64,000 bases of DNA from DASUGC01 sp035606665 (lineage in GTDB: Bacteria; Acidobacteriota; Vicinamibacteria; Vicinamibacterales; SCN-69-37): positions 62,001-126,000 of the forward strand of contig DATNEY010000056.1 of NCBI GenBank assembly GCA_035606665.1, read 5' to 3'. The notes beneath the pieces were generated by a model that saw only the letters and a program-made list of their open reading frames with translations, ran no database searches and was not told the origin of the DNA. Below, in pieces: positions 37,930-45,608 of this stretch; position 1 is the first letter of the stretch, and every line of letters starts with the position of its first letter. Made by a program: the position numbers and the translations under genes.

Positions 37930-39012
37930 TCAGGCAGTCCGGCGGCGCGTCGAAGCAGTCGCGGCGCCCCAGATCCCGGCGGCGGCGATAACACTCGCGA
38001 GCGACAGGGCGAGCGTCCGCGGCCACGTCGAATGATGCGGCAGTCCGGAAATCTCGAGCGACAGCGTCTGCCCCGCGGCGAGGCCCGGTCCCTGCGCGAG
38101 GATCAAGGCCTGCCCCTGATCCACGACGTCCCGCTTCGACTGAATCTGCGGCGACGAAATCGACAAGCCGCCGATCTGCTGCACGACGATTGTGACCTGT
38201 TGCAATGCGGCTGGCATCTTCTGCTCGATGCGCGCGACCGGGCCGCTGTATGGCAGCTCGTACGCCGCCTGCACGGCCGTCACCCCCGGAGCAAAGGGTC
38301 CGGTCACCCTGATGCGCGGGCCGTTGGCTGTCGCCTGCTTCGACGATCCTTCCAGCACGGTGGCGCCACGAGCTTCCTTCGGCAGATCGAACACGAGCGG
38401 CCCGCCAATATCAACGGGCGTTCTCGCGGAGTTCACGATCTGCAGGATGTAATAAATGTCCAGGCGGTCGTTCGTCATCACCGCCATGACCCGCGACTCA
38501 CTGCCCATCACAACGATGCCCTTCACCGGCGGCGCGGCAGCCAGGGCCTTGTCTTCCTCGGCGCGTTTCACGGCCTCGGGATCGGTCGCCACCAGGAGAA
38601 TACGCAAGCCGCTCGCCTCGACGATCGCCTCTTGCGACTCGAGGCGTTCGCCATCGACGACGGCGACGGCGCGCACTCGGGTGCCGCGGGCCAGTCCACT
38701 CACTTGCGCCCGCCCGATCTCGTCGGTCACTGACTTGCGCGGCTTCCCATCGATGAAGAACTCGACGGACTGCTTCGAGAGGGGCTTGTCAGGCCCCCCA
38801 CGAACGACTCGGACCGAGACCGTTCCCGCGGGGATCTCGTTCGTGGGAAGGACGGAGCCCGACATCTCCTTGAAGTTCGGCATCGCTACCTGCGCACTGA
38901 GTGCAATCGAGGTCGAGATGACAAACGCGCACACAAGCGCCCCAGACACACACTGAGACCACGAAGATCTATCTCTGCCTTTCTTGGTGGTCTCCGTGTG
39001 TGTTTGAGGCAT
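37930..39012 (-). CDS. Membrane-anchored exported protein of unknown function within the ccm operon
   Basis: Protein of up to 360 residues. It has an export signal (VSGALVCAFVISTSIALSAQ), an IgG- or carboxypeptidase-regulatory-like beta region (AGTVSVRVVRGGPDKPLSKQSVEFFIDG) and a second beta-rich half. A C-terminal helix (LALSLASVIAAAGIWGAA) precedes a basic end. The ATG at 39012 forms an ATGA overlap with the upstream gene. However, codons 4-21 lie in a near-perfect inverted repeat, so the GTG at 38949 (giving 339 residues) may be the original start. I cannot assign a family; the ccm context suggests a role in apocytochrome or heme handling. Confidence 0.75.
   Translation of the reverse strand: MPQTHTETTKKGRDRSSWSQCVSGALVCAFVISTSIALSAQVAMPNFKEMSGSVLPTNEIPAGTVSVRVVRGGPDKPLSKQSVEFFIDGKPRKSVTDEIGRAQVSGLARGTRVRAVAVVDGERLESQEAIVEASGLRILLVATDPEAVKRAEEDKALAAAPPVKGIVVMGSESRVMAVMTNDRLDIYYILQIVNSARTPVDIGGPLVFDLPKEARGATVLEGSSKQATANGPRIRVTGPFAPGVTAVQAAYELPYSGPVARIEQKMPAALQQVTIVVQQIGGLSISSPQIQSKRDVVDQGQALILAQGPGLAAGQTLSLEISGLPHHSTWPRTLALSLASVIAAAGIWGAATASTRRRTA
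38946..39003. repeat. Imperfect 22-bp inverted repeat inside the 5' end of a ccm-operon gene
   Basis: The left arm is 38946-38967 and the right arm 38982-39003; 20 of 22 bases are complementary, around a 14-base loop. The arms contain ACACAC and GAGACCAC. A similar ACACGGAG-type inverted repeat lies in non-coding DNA at 63366-63446, so this looks like a dispersed element that has been read into the frame. Confidence 0.7.
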
Positions 39013-39563
39013 CACAAACGCACCGCCCGGCCCGCCGGCAACGAGTTGCCGCAGTTCTTGCAGAACCGGGCATCCGCATCGTTCTGCGTTTCGCACCTCG
39101 GACACCGTCCGGCCCGCGCAACTGGCGCCGGCGCCGCGCTCTCCTCCGGCGCGCGCTCGAGATCCTGCATGAGGGTGATCGCTCGCGCGCGCAAGCGTCC
39201 CGAGATTTCGGCGAAGTCGGCGTCGCTGACCTTCCCCATGGCCTTGTCGAACTCGAGCTCTTTGATTGAACGCAGCACGAGGGTCTTCTCGCGCTCGAGC
39301 ACCTCGCGCGCCGTCAGTGTGAGAGGCGCAATCGAAGTGTTCCTGAAGAATCCGCTGACGGCCTGGGTCAGGGCGATCGCGACGAGACCGGCGCAGATCA
39401 CCGCCGCGCTCAGCAGGAGCAGGGCCGCCGGATGCGTTTCGCGCGAGACGATGACCGCCGCCGTCGCGCCGGCCATCGACAACAACAGGAAGAAATGCCA
39501 GGGATGGAAACTGGCCGCGGACTCCTGCTCGCGCCGCTCAGTCGAGGTCGCGGAGCTCGTCAT
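39012..39563 (-). CDS. Membrane protein with C-terminal zinc ribbon, ccm operon
   Basis: A 183-residue protein from MTSSATSTERREQE. There are two hydrophobic helices (FFLLLSMAGATAAVIV and LLLLSAAVICAGLVAIAL), then a helical, charged region (REVLEREKTLVLRSIKELEFDKAMGKVSDADF). A C-terminal zinc ribbon has four cysteines (CPRCETQNDADARFCKNCG). The helical segment resembles the CcmI/CycH-type coiled region seen after CcmH, so a link to CcmH-mediated apocytochrome handling is possible but not shown. It overlaps the end of the ccmF fusion gene by 26 bp. Confidence 0.8.
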   Translation of the reverse strand: MTSSATSTERREQESAASFHPWHFFLLLSMAGATAAVIVSRETHPAALLLLSAAVICAGLVAIALTQAVSGFFRNTSIAPLTLTAREVLEREKTLVLRSIKELEFDKAMGKVSDADFAEISGRLRARAITLMQDLERAPEESAAPAPVARAGRCPRCETQNDADARFCKNCGNSLPAGRAVRL

Positions 39564-42012
39564 CGAGTCTGCTTTCGAGTGCGGGATCCACGGGGACGTT
39601 CGCGCCATAGGCTCCACCGGACGATGGGCGACGCGACCACCGAATGGCCAGTCCGCCCGCGGCGACGACCCCGATGGCGCCCACCGCATATGGCAGCAAC
39701 CACGCCAGCCGATTGAAACCCTTGTCGATCGGCGACGCGAGGACTTCCTGGCTGCCCCACTTCGTGACGAAGTGCTCGATGATCTGGTCGTGCGTCATGC
39801 CCTTTTCGACAAGGCCGGCCAGTTCGATGCGCATCTTCTCTGCATCCGGGCAGGTGCACTCGCCGATTTTCTTGCGGCCGCACGTGCCGCACATGCAGAT
39901 GATCTGCGACTGGAGTTCGCGCTCCATGGGCGTCTTCGGAATGACGGCGACGGTCTGCGCCGATTCGACATGTTGCGCCTCCAGTCCCACACCGAAGCCG
40001 GACAGAATTAGCAACAGAACCATCGTCGTGGTCGCGGCGCCGGCGGGCACCTTCGCCGTTGCGAATGCGAACGCGCGCTCCGGCAACAGAGCAATGAATG
40101 TCCCCATTGCCATGATGCCGACACCAAGCCAGATCCAGTTGACGAGCGGATTGACCTTTACGACGAGGGTGGCTGACTGGTTTTCGACCGCGTAGCCCGC
40201 CAGCACGATATACAGGTCATCAGCAAATGTCCGGCGGAGCGCAACTTCGGTTGTGGGCTCTCCCTCGCGACCCCGGAAGAACCACCTGGCCGGAAACATC
40301 CGTCCGATCGGCTTGCCATTCCGGAACGCTTCGACCTGCGCCGTCACCATCTGCTTCTGTCCGTCGTCGGTAATACCCAGCGAACTGAAACGCACGGTGT
40401 AGGGCGCAACGTCCACCTGCTGGCCGGGCTTCAGGAGTACTTGCTCTTCGCGCTCAAAGCCGCCGCCGGCAAACCCCAGGAACACGAGGACGATGCCGAG
40501 GTGGACGACGTAGCCACCGTAACGGCGCCTGGACCGCGCAAACAGGCCGACGAGCGCCGTAAAGATGTCCGTGCCTGTGGACTGCCGGCGCACGGCCGCA
40601 CCCTGCCAGAACTCCTGGACGATCGTCATCGTCACGAGGCCGCACAGGCCGAAACAGAGCCCCGACGCCCAGAACGGAACGCCGAGGAACACGACGCCAC
40701 CGGCGGTAACCACTCCAGCGGCAGTCGGCAGCATGAACTGACTCGCCAGGTTACTGATCGCGGACTTGCGCCACGCGAGCAGCGGGCCGACGCCCGTCAG
40801 GAACAGCAGCACCAGGCCGACCGGTGTCAGCCATTTGTTGAAGAACGGCGCGGCGACGGTCAGGCGCTCCCCCGTTACGGCTTCGCTCAGTGTCGGGAAC
40901 ATCGTCGCGAACAACACGAAGAAGGCCGAGAACAACAGTACCCAGTTGTTCGCCATGAACGCGGCCTCGCGCGAGATCCACGAATCGAGCTCGTTACGCG
41001 CGCGCAGCAGATGCAGCCGGCGGATCAACAGGCCGAAGCTCAGCACGAGCGTCGTGACCATGAATCCGGTGAACAGCCACGCGAGCTCGCGGTTCTCGCC
41101 GAACGAGTGCACCGACTGGACGACGCCCGAACGCGTCATGAAGGTGCCGAAGATGGTCAGAAAGAACGTGACGATGACGAGCGCCATGTTCCAGACCTTC
41201 AGCATCCCCCGCCGTTCCTGGACGATGACGGAGTGCAGGAAGGCCGTCGCGGTGAACCAGGGCAGAAGGCCGGCGTTCTCCACCGGGTCCCAGCCCCAGT
41301 AGCCGCCCCAGCCAAGTTCCTCGTAGGCCCAGAGTGCGCCGAGTGAGAGACCAACGGTGAGGAACAGCCAGGCCATCATCGTCCACGACCGCACGGCGCG
41401 CAGCCATGAGTCATCCACCTGTCCGGTCGCCAGCGCGGCCATGCCGAACGCGAAAGGAATCGTCATGCCGACAAAGCCGAGGTACAGCAGTGGCGGATGG
41501 ATCGCCATGTAGAAGTTCTGCAACAGCGGACTGAGACCCGCGCCCTCCGTCGGCACCGTCGTCAGGTACGTTTCGAATGGGTTGTTGTGGATCACCATCA
41601 GGAAGAGGAAGAACATCTCCACCAGCGAGATGACCGCTACGACCCATGGCACGAGCAGCCGGTGACGCTCGCGATTCACATACACGGCGACGCTGCCGAA
41701 CGTCGCCAGCAGCGTCACCCAGAACATCAGTGAACCGTCGAGCCCGCCCCAGTACGATGCCAGCTTGTAGAACAGCGGCTGGGACGCGTCCGAGTAGCGC
41801 TGGACGTACTTGATGCTGAAGTCGCCCACCACGAAGGCGTGAACGATGACGGCGGACAGCACGCCCATGATCGCCGTGACGGTGTGGAACAGGCCGAGGC
41901 CGCCGTCAACGAGCGAGCGCTGTGCGCGTCTCGAGCCGGCGATCGAGGCGGCGAACGCGCCGCTCGCCAACACGAAGGCCGCAAGGATGAGGAAATAACC
42001 GAGGGATGCCAT
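39538..42012 (-). CDS. ccmF: CcmF-CcmH fusion: cytochrome c heme lyase
   Basis: An 824-residue protein joining two normally separate factors. Residues 1 to about 650 are CcmF: multiple helices, the heme-binding WWD segment (GGYWGWDPVENAGLLPW, about residues 232-248) and GVVQSVHSFG. After a hydrophobic segment (TTTMVLLLILSGFGVGLEA) the last 150 residues are CcmH-like: ERELQSQIICMCGTCGRKKIG with a CxxC at about residue 705, then GMTHDQIIEHFVTKWG and a C-terminal helix. Together they deliver heme to reduced CxxCH apocytochromes. It lies 12 bp downstream of ccmE. Confidence 0.93.
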   Translation of the reverse strand: MASLGYFLILAAFVLASGAFAASIAGSRRAQRSLVDGGLGLFHTVTAIMGVLSAVIVHAFVVGDFSIKYVQRYSDASQPLFYKLASYWGGLDGSLMFWVTLLATFGSVAVYVNRERHRLLVPWVVAVISLVEMFFLFLMVIHNNPFETYLTTVPTEGAGLSPLLQNFYMAIHPPLLYLGFVGMTIPFAFGMAALATGQVDDSWLRAVRSWTMMAWLFLTVGLSLGALWAYEELGWGGYWGWDPVENAGLLPWFTATAFLHSVIVQERRGMLKVWNMALVIVTFFLTIFGTFMTRSGVVQSVHSFGENRELAWLFTGFMVTTLVLSFGLLIRRLHLLRARNELDSWISREAAFMANNWVLLFSAFFVLFATMFPTLSEAVTGERLTVAAPFFNKWLTPVGLVLLFLTGVGPLLAWRKSAISNLASQFMLPTAAGVVTAGGVVFLGVPFWASGLCFGLCGLVTMTIVQEFWQGAAVRRQSTGTDIFTALVGLFARSRRRYGGYVVHLGIVLVFLGFAGGGFEREEQVLLKPGQQVDVAPYTVRFSSLGITDDGQKQMVTAQVEAFRNGKPIGRMFPARWFFRGREGEPTTEVALRRTFADDLYIVLAGYAVENQSATLVVKVNPLVNWIWLGVGIMAMGTFIALLPERAFAFATAKVPAGAATTTMVLLLILSGFGVGLEAQHVESAQTVAVIPKTPMERELQSQIICMCGTCGRKKIGECTCPDAEKMRIELAGLVEKGMTHDQIIEHFVTKWGSQEVLASPIDKGFNRLAWLLPYAVGAIGVVAAGGLAIRWSRRPSSGGAYGANVPVDPALESRLDDELRDLD

Positions 42013-42024
42013 GCGCGTTCGCGC

Positions 42025-42438
42025 TTATCGTGTCTTCGCCGGGGCGCCCGGTCCGGCGGCCTCGTACTTCGACGGACACTTCGCCGTCACGATGTGCGCC
42101 TTGAAGCCGCTTGCGTCGAGCCGTCCGGTCAGCACGACTTCCGCGCCATCCTTGAACGTGTCGGGCACGACGCCGCTGTACAGCGCAGTCACGGCAAAAT
42201 CACCGCTCTTGATCTTGAATCGGTAGTCGAGAGTGTCCGGCCGCTGCTCGATCGACTTGTCGACAACGAAGCCGTGGAGCTGCATGTTCTTGCCGTACCA
42301 GGGCGAGGGATCGTTCATGACCTCGTCCACGTGCTTGTAGTACTGCGCGCCTTCGGACACGGTCGTCCAGAGGACGGCAATGAGAGCGGTCAGAACAACG
42401 ACAGCTGAAACGACTGCGCGCGTGGCCTTTTTCGACAT
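42025..42438 (-). CDS. ccmE: Heme chaperone CcmE, cysteine (CxxxY) type
   Basis: Periplasmic heme chaperone of 137 residues with an N-terminal anchor helix (AVVSAVVVLTALIAVLW) and an OB-fold (MQLHGFVVDKSIE, YRFKIKSGDFAVTALYSGVVPDTFKDG, VVLTGRLDASG). The usual heme-binding His motif (HDENY-like) is replaced by CPSKY, with Cys121 and Tyr125. This matches the Cys-type CcmE known from archaea and some sulfate reducers. It is the first gene of the ccm operon; maf lies 26 bp upstream on the same strand. Confidence 0.9.
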   Translation of the reverse strand: MSKKATRAVVSAVVVLTALIAVLWTTVSEGAQYYKHVDEVMNDPSPWYGKNMQLHGFVVDKSIEQRPDTLDYRFKIKSGDFAVTALYSGVVPDTFKDGAEVVLTGRLDASGFKAHIVTAKCPSKYEAAGPGAPAKTR

Positions 42439-42464
42439 CCTCTCGCTCCCCGACTTCTACCCCG

Positions 42465-43031
42465 TCAGAATACCCCAACCCCCAGTGCTGCAGTAAGTTG
42501 CAAGACGGCTTCGACAGGTAGCCCGACTACGTTCGAGTACGACCCCTCGATTCGCGGAATGAACCTCGATGCGAGGCCCTGAATTGCGTAGGCCCCGGCC
42601 TTGTCCCGGGGCTCTCCGCTCGCGACGTACCACGCGATTTCCGCGTCGGACAGGGCCGCCATCCACACTCGGGTGGTCTCGACCGCGGATCTCTCGCCGG
42701 CCGGTGTAACCAAGGCAAAGCCGGTGAGCACATCGTGCGCCCGTCCCGAGAGGCCTCGGAGCATCGCGGCCGCATCGCGGTCGTCGGCGGGCTTCGCGAG
42801 CATGCGGCCGTCGAGGACGACCGTCGTATCAGCGCCGAGCACGGCGTCTGCGGGATGACGCCGGAACACCGCGCGCGCTTTTACCAGCGCAAGCCGCTCC
42901 ACGCACGCCGCGGGCGCTTCCCCATCGAGCGGCGTTTCGTCCACGGACGCCGCGTCCACGTCGAACTTTACGCCGGCCGCGTCGAGTAGCTCACGCCGCC
43001 GTGGGGATGTAGACGCGAGAATCAATCGCAC
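42465..43031 (-). CDS. maf: Maf-family nucleotide pyrophosphatase
   Basis: Hydrolyses non-canonical or free NTPs, in particular dTTP/UTP in YhdE-like members. It has 188 residues. The signature LASTSPRRRELLDAAGV is at the N-terminus, DETPLDGEAP follows, and the catalytic Asp is in VLGADTTVVLDG, with KPADDRDAAAMLRGLSGRAHDV. It is the first gene upstream of ccmE on the same strand, which may mean ccm is read from the maf promoter. It is divergent from the DciA-like gene. Confidence 0.94.
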   Translation of the reverse strand: MRLILASTSPRRRELLDAAGVKFDVDAASVDETPLDGEAPAACVERLALVKARAVFRRHPADAVLGADTTVVLDGRMLAKPADDRDAAAMLRGLSGRAHDVLTGFALVTPAGERSAVETTRVWMAALSDAEIAWYVASGEPRDKAGAYAIQGLASRFIPRIEGSYSNVVGLPVEAVLQLTAALGVGVF

Positions 43032-43145
43032 GCCATGACTCGAGCGTGATCTTAATCCGGCGTGTCCGCCGTGACGCCGCGCGCCTTGAACCCCGCGGCG
43101 CGAGGTGTGATGATTGGATGTTTAGGGGAGGCCGGGGCGACCTGC

Positions 43146-43430
43146 ATGGAACCACTCAGCACGACCGAAGCGAGCGCGCTACGTCGTGTGCTGGAGTCGC
43201 AACCGACGACGCTGGCTAAGATCGCATTTGCGTGGCGCATGACTGCCGGCGCCGCATTCGATCGCGCGACGCGGATCGCGTGGACCGGCGATGGGACGCT
43301 TTACGTGCACCCCGAGGGCGAGGCCTGGCGTCGGGAAGTCGGCGCCGCTCGCGGCGCCCTACTCCGAAGGCTTCAGGATCTCCTGGGCGCCGACGTGATT
43401 GCCCGCATTTCCATTTCGGATACCGAATAA
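43146..43430 (+). CDS. DciA/DUF721-like protein
   Basis: A protein of 94 residues from the ATG at 43146. The pattern LAKIAFAWRMTAGAAFDRATRIAWTGDGTLYVHPEGEAWRREV fits DUF721, in which W-x-x-x-x-G is followed by a short beta hairpin and W-x-x-E-L. DciA members load the replicative helicase; shorter DUF721 proteins are common and of unclear role. ATG codons at 43110 and 43062 are possible starts. No replication gene is adjacent. Confidence 0.65.
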   Translation: MEPLSTTEASALRRVLESQPTTLAKIAFAWRMTAGAAFDRATRIAWTGDGTLYVHPEGEAWRREVGAARGALLRRLQDLLGADVIARISISDTE

Positions 43431-43452
43431 CGAATAACGAGCGAGGAACTAC

Positions 43453-44634
43453 ATGCGCGAGACCGTGATCGTCAGTGCCGTTCGCACCCCCACCGGCAAG
43501 TTCCTGGGCGGACTGAAGGATCTGAAAGCGACCGAGCTGGGAGCGATGGCTGTTCGTGAAGCCGTCCGGCGTGCCGGGATCGATCCGGCAACCGTCGACG
43601 AATGCATCATGGGCAACGTCGTCAGCGCCGGCGCCGGACAGGCGCCCGCGCGGCAGGCCGCGCTCAATGGCGGTCTCTCGAACGCGGTTGGTGCCCTCAC
43701 GATCAACAAAGTCTGCGGATCCGGACTGAAAGCGGTGATGCTCGCCACCCAGGGTATTGCCCTTGGGGACATCGACATCGCGGTTGCCGGCGGCATGGAG
43801 TCGATGAGCAACTGCCCGTACCTGCTCACGCGCGTGCGCGAGGGACTGCGTATGGGCGACGGCACCATGGTCGACTCGATGATCCACGACGGATTGTGGG
43901 ATGCGTTCCACAACGTCCATATGGGACTGACCGGCGAGCACGTCTCCGAGAAGTACAACGTGACGCGCGCTGAGCAGGACGACTACGCGGCCGCCAGTCA
44001 CCGCAAGGCGGCGCACGCGACGAAGCAGGGCTGGTTCAAGGACGAGATTCTGCCCGTCTCACTGCCTCAGAAGAAGGGCGATCCGATCGTCATCGATCGA
44101 GACGAATCGATTCGCGAAGACACGAGCGCCGAGTCCCTCTCGAAGCTGAAGCCGGCCTTCAAGAAGGACGGCACCGTGACCGCCGGTAACGCGCCCGGCG
44201 TCAACGATGGTGCGGCTGCCGTGGTGGTCATGGGCGCGGACGTCGCGAAGCGCCTGAATTTGACGCCGATCGCGCGGATCGTTGGGTATGCGACCGCTGG
44301 CCTTGAACCAATGCTCGTCATGATGACGCCGGTCGAGGCCGTCAGGAAGCTCAACAAGAAGATCGGCTGGAAGATGGAAGACGCCGAGCTCGTCGAGCTC
44401 AACGAAGCGTTCTCGGTTCAGGCGGTCGCCGTCACGCGTGAGCTCGGGATCGAGCCGGCGCGCGTGAACGGTCAGGGCGGCGCCGTCGCCCTCGGCCATC
44501 CCATCGGCGCCAGCGGCGCGCGCATCCTCACGACACTGCTCTACTCGCTGAAGAGGCAGGGCAAGACGCGCGGTATCGCGACTCTGTGTCTTGGCGGGGG
44601 CAACGGCGTAGCAATGGCTGTCGAGATTCTCTAA
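43453..44634 (+). CDS. Acetyl-CoA acetyltransferase (thiolase)
   Basis: Condenses or cleaves acetoacetyl-CoA. It has 393 residues. The acyl-carrying cysteine is in NKVCGSGLKAVM (about residue 88), the His is in GHPIGASGARI, and the second cysteine is in TLCLGGGNGVAM. VSAVRTPTGKF and the NEAF motif (ELNEAFSVQAVA) are typical. It forms a pair with the downstream 3-hydroxyacyl-CoA dehydrogenase, pointing to butyrate-type or PHB/fatty-acid metabolism. Confidence 0.95.
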   Translation: MRETVIVSAVRTPTGKFLGGLKDLKATELGAMAVREAVRRAGIDPATVDECIMGNVVSAGAGQAPARQAALNGGLSNAVGALTINKVCGSGLKAVMLATQGIALGDIDIAVAGGMESMSNCPYLLTRVREGLRMGDGTMVDSMIHDGLWDAFHNVHMGLTGEHVSEKYNVTRAEQDDYAAASHRKAAHATKQGWFKDEILPVSLPQKKGDPIVIDRDESIREDTSAESLSKLKPAFKKDGTVTAGNAPGVNDGAAAVVVMGADVAKRLNLTPIARIVGYATAGLEPMLVMMTPVEAVRKLNKKIGWKMEDAELVELNEAFSVQAVAVTRELGIEPARVNGQGGAVALGHPIGASGARILTTLLYSLKRQGKTRGIATLCLGGGNGVAMAVEIL

Positions 44635-44731
44635 CGCCTTGCCGCGAGTGCCCCGAGCGTAGCGAGGGCGCCGAGCGTCCGGAGAAAAGCGCGCGGGGGT
44701 GGGGCCCCGCGCCACTGAAAGAATGTTGACG

Positions 44732-45577
44732 ATGATCAAAACAGTCGGCGTCATCGGTGCGGGGACGATGGGCAACGGGATTGCGCAGGTGTTCGCGCAA
44801 TCGGGCTTTGACGTGTGGCTGCACGATGCGTCAGCGGCAGCAGTTGCGCGGGCGCAGGCCACCATCGAGAAGAGCCTCGGCAAGTTCGTCGAGAAGGGCA
44901 AGATGACAGCGGCGGATCGGGATGCGGCGCTCGGCCGGCTGACACCCGCAGGCTCACTCGACGACCTCGCCAGCGTGGACTACGTCGTCGAGGCTATTTA
45001 CGAAAACGCCGAGGCGAAGAAGGGCGTGCTCGCGCGCCTGGACACAATCACGCGGCCCGACGTCATCATCGGCACGAACACCTCGTCGATCTCGATCACC
45101 GAGCTTGGCGCGGCGACCGGACGAGCGGATCGGGTACTGGGCATGCATTTCATGAACCCTGTGCCCCTGATGACGTTGGTTGAACTGATTCGCGGCCAGG
45201 CGACTTCGGCGTCGTCGATGGAAACCGCCACGGAGCTCTGCAAGGCGCTCGGCAAGACTCCTGTCGAAGCCGCCGACTACCCCGGCTTCATCGCCAACCG
45301 CATCCTGATGCCGATGATCAACGAGGCGATCTACGCGGTGATGGAAGGCGTCGGCACGCCTGAGGCGATCGACACCGTCATGAAGCTCGGCATGAACCAT
45401 CCGATGGGCCCGCTGACGCTCGCGGACTTCATTGGACTGGACGTCTGCCTCGCCATCATGAACGTGCTGCACGACGGACTCGGTGATCCCAAGTACCGTC
45501 CATGTCCGCTGCTGAAGCGAATGGTTGCCGCAGGACAGTTGGGTAGAAAGAGCGGCAAGGGTTTTTACGCGTACTGA
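44732..45577 (+). CDS. 3-hydroxybutyryl-CoA dehydrogenase
   Basis: NAD(P)-dependent oxidation of 3-hydroxyacyl-CoA or its reverse. It has 281 residues from MIKTVGVIGAG; ATG codons at 44723 and 44699 are alternatives. The Rossmann motif is GVIGAGTMGNGIAQ. The catalytic His is in GMHFMNPVPLMTLVE, and DYPGFIANRILMPMINEA and GMNHPMGPLTLADFIGLD form the C-terminal signature. It lies 97 bp after the thiolase in a gap with a GC-rich repeat-like stretch. Confidence 0.94.
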   Translation: MIKTVGVIGAGTMGNGIAQVFAQSGFDVWLHDASAAAVARAQATIEKSLGKFVEKGKMTAADRDAALGRLTPAGSLDDLASVDYVVEAIYENAEAKKGVLARLDTITRPDVIIGTNTSSISITELGAATGRADRVLGMHFMNPVPLMTLVELIRGQATSASSMETATELCKALGKTPVEAADYPGFIANRILMPMINEAIYAVMEGVGTPEAIDTVMKLGMNHPMGPLTLADFIGLDVCLAIMNVLHDGLGDPKYRPCPLLKRMVAAGQLGRKSGKGFYAY

Positions 45578-45584
45578 AGGCTCC

Positions 45585-45608
45585 GGCGGGCCAAAGCCCG
45601 CCGCCTAC
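45585..45608. repeat. REP-like palindrome, second copy; likely bidirectional terminator
   Basis: Arms GGCGGGC (45585-45591) and GCCCGCC (45596-45602) surround CAAA, followed by GCCTAC. Apart from the loop it matches the second palindrome at 30747-30770. It lies between two convergent genes; its last bases overlap the stop of the ADOP permease gene. Confidence 0.7.
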
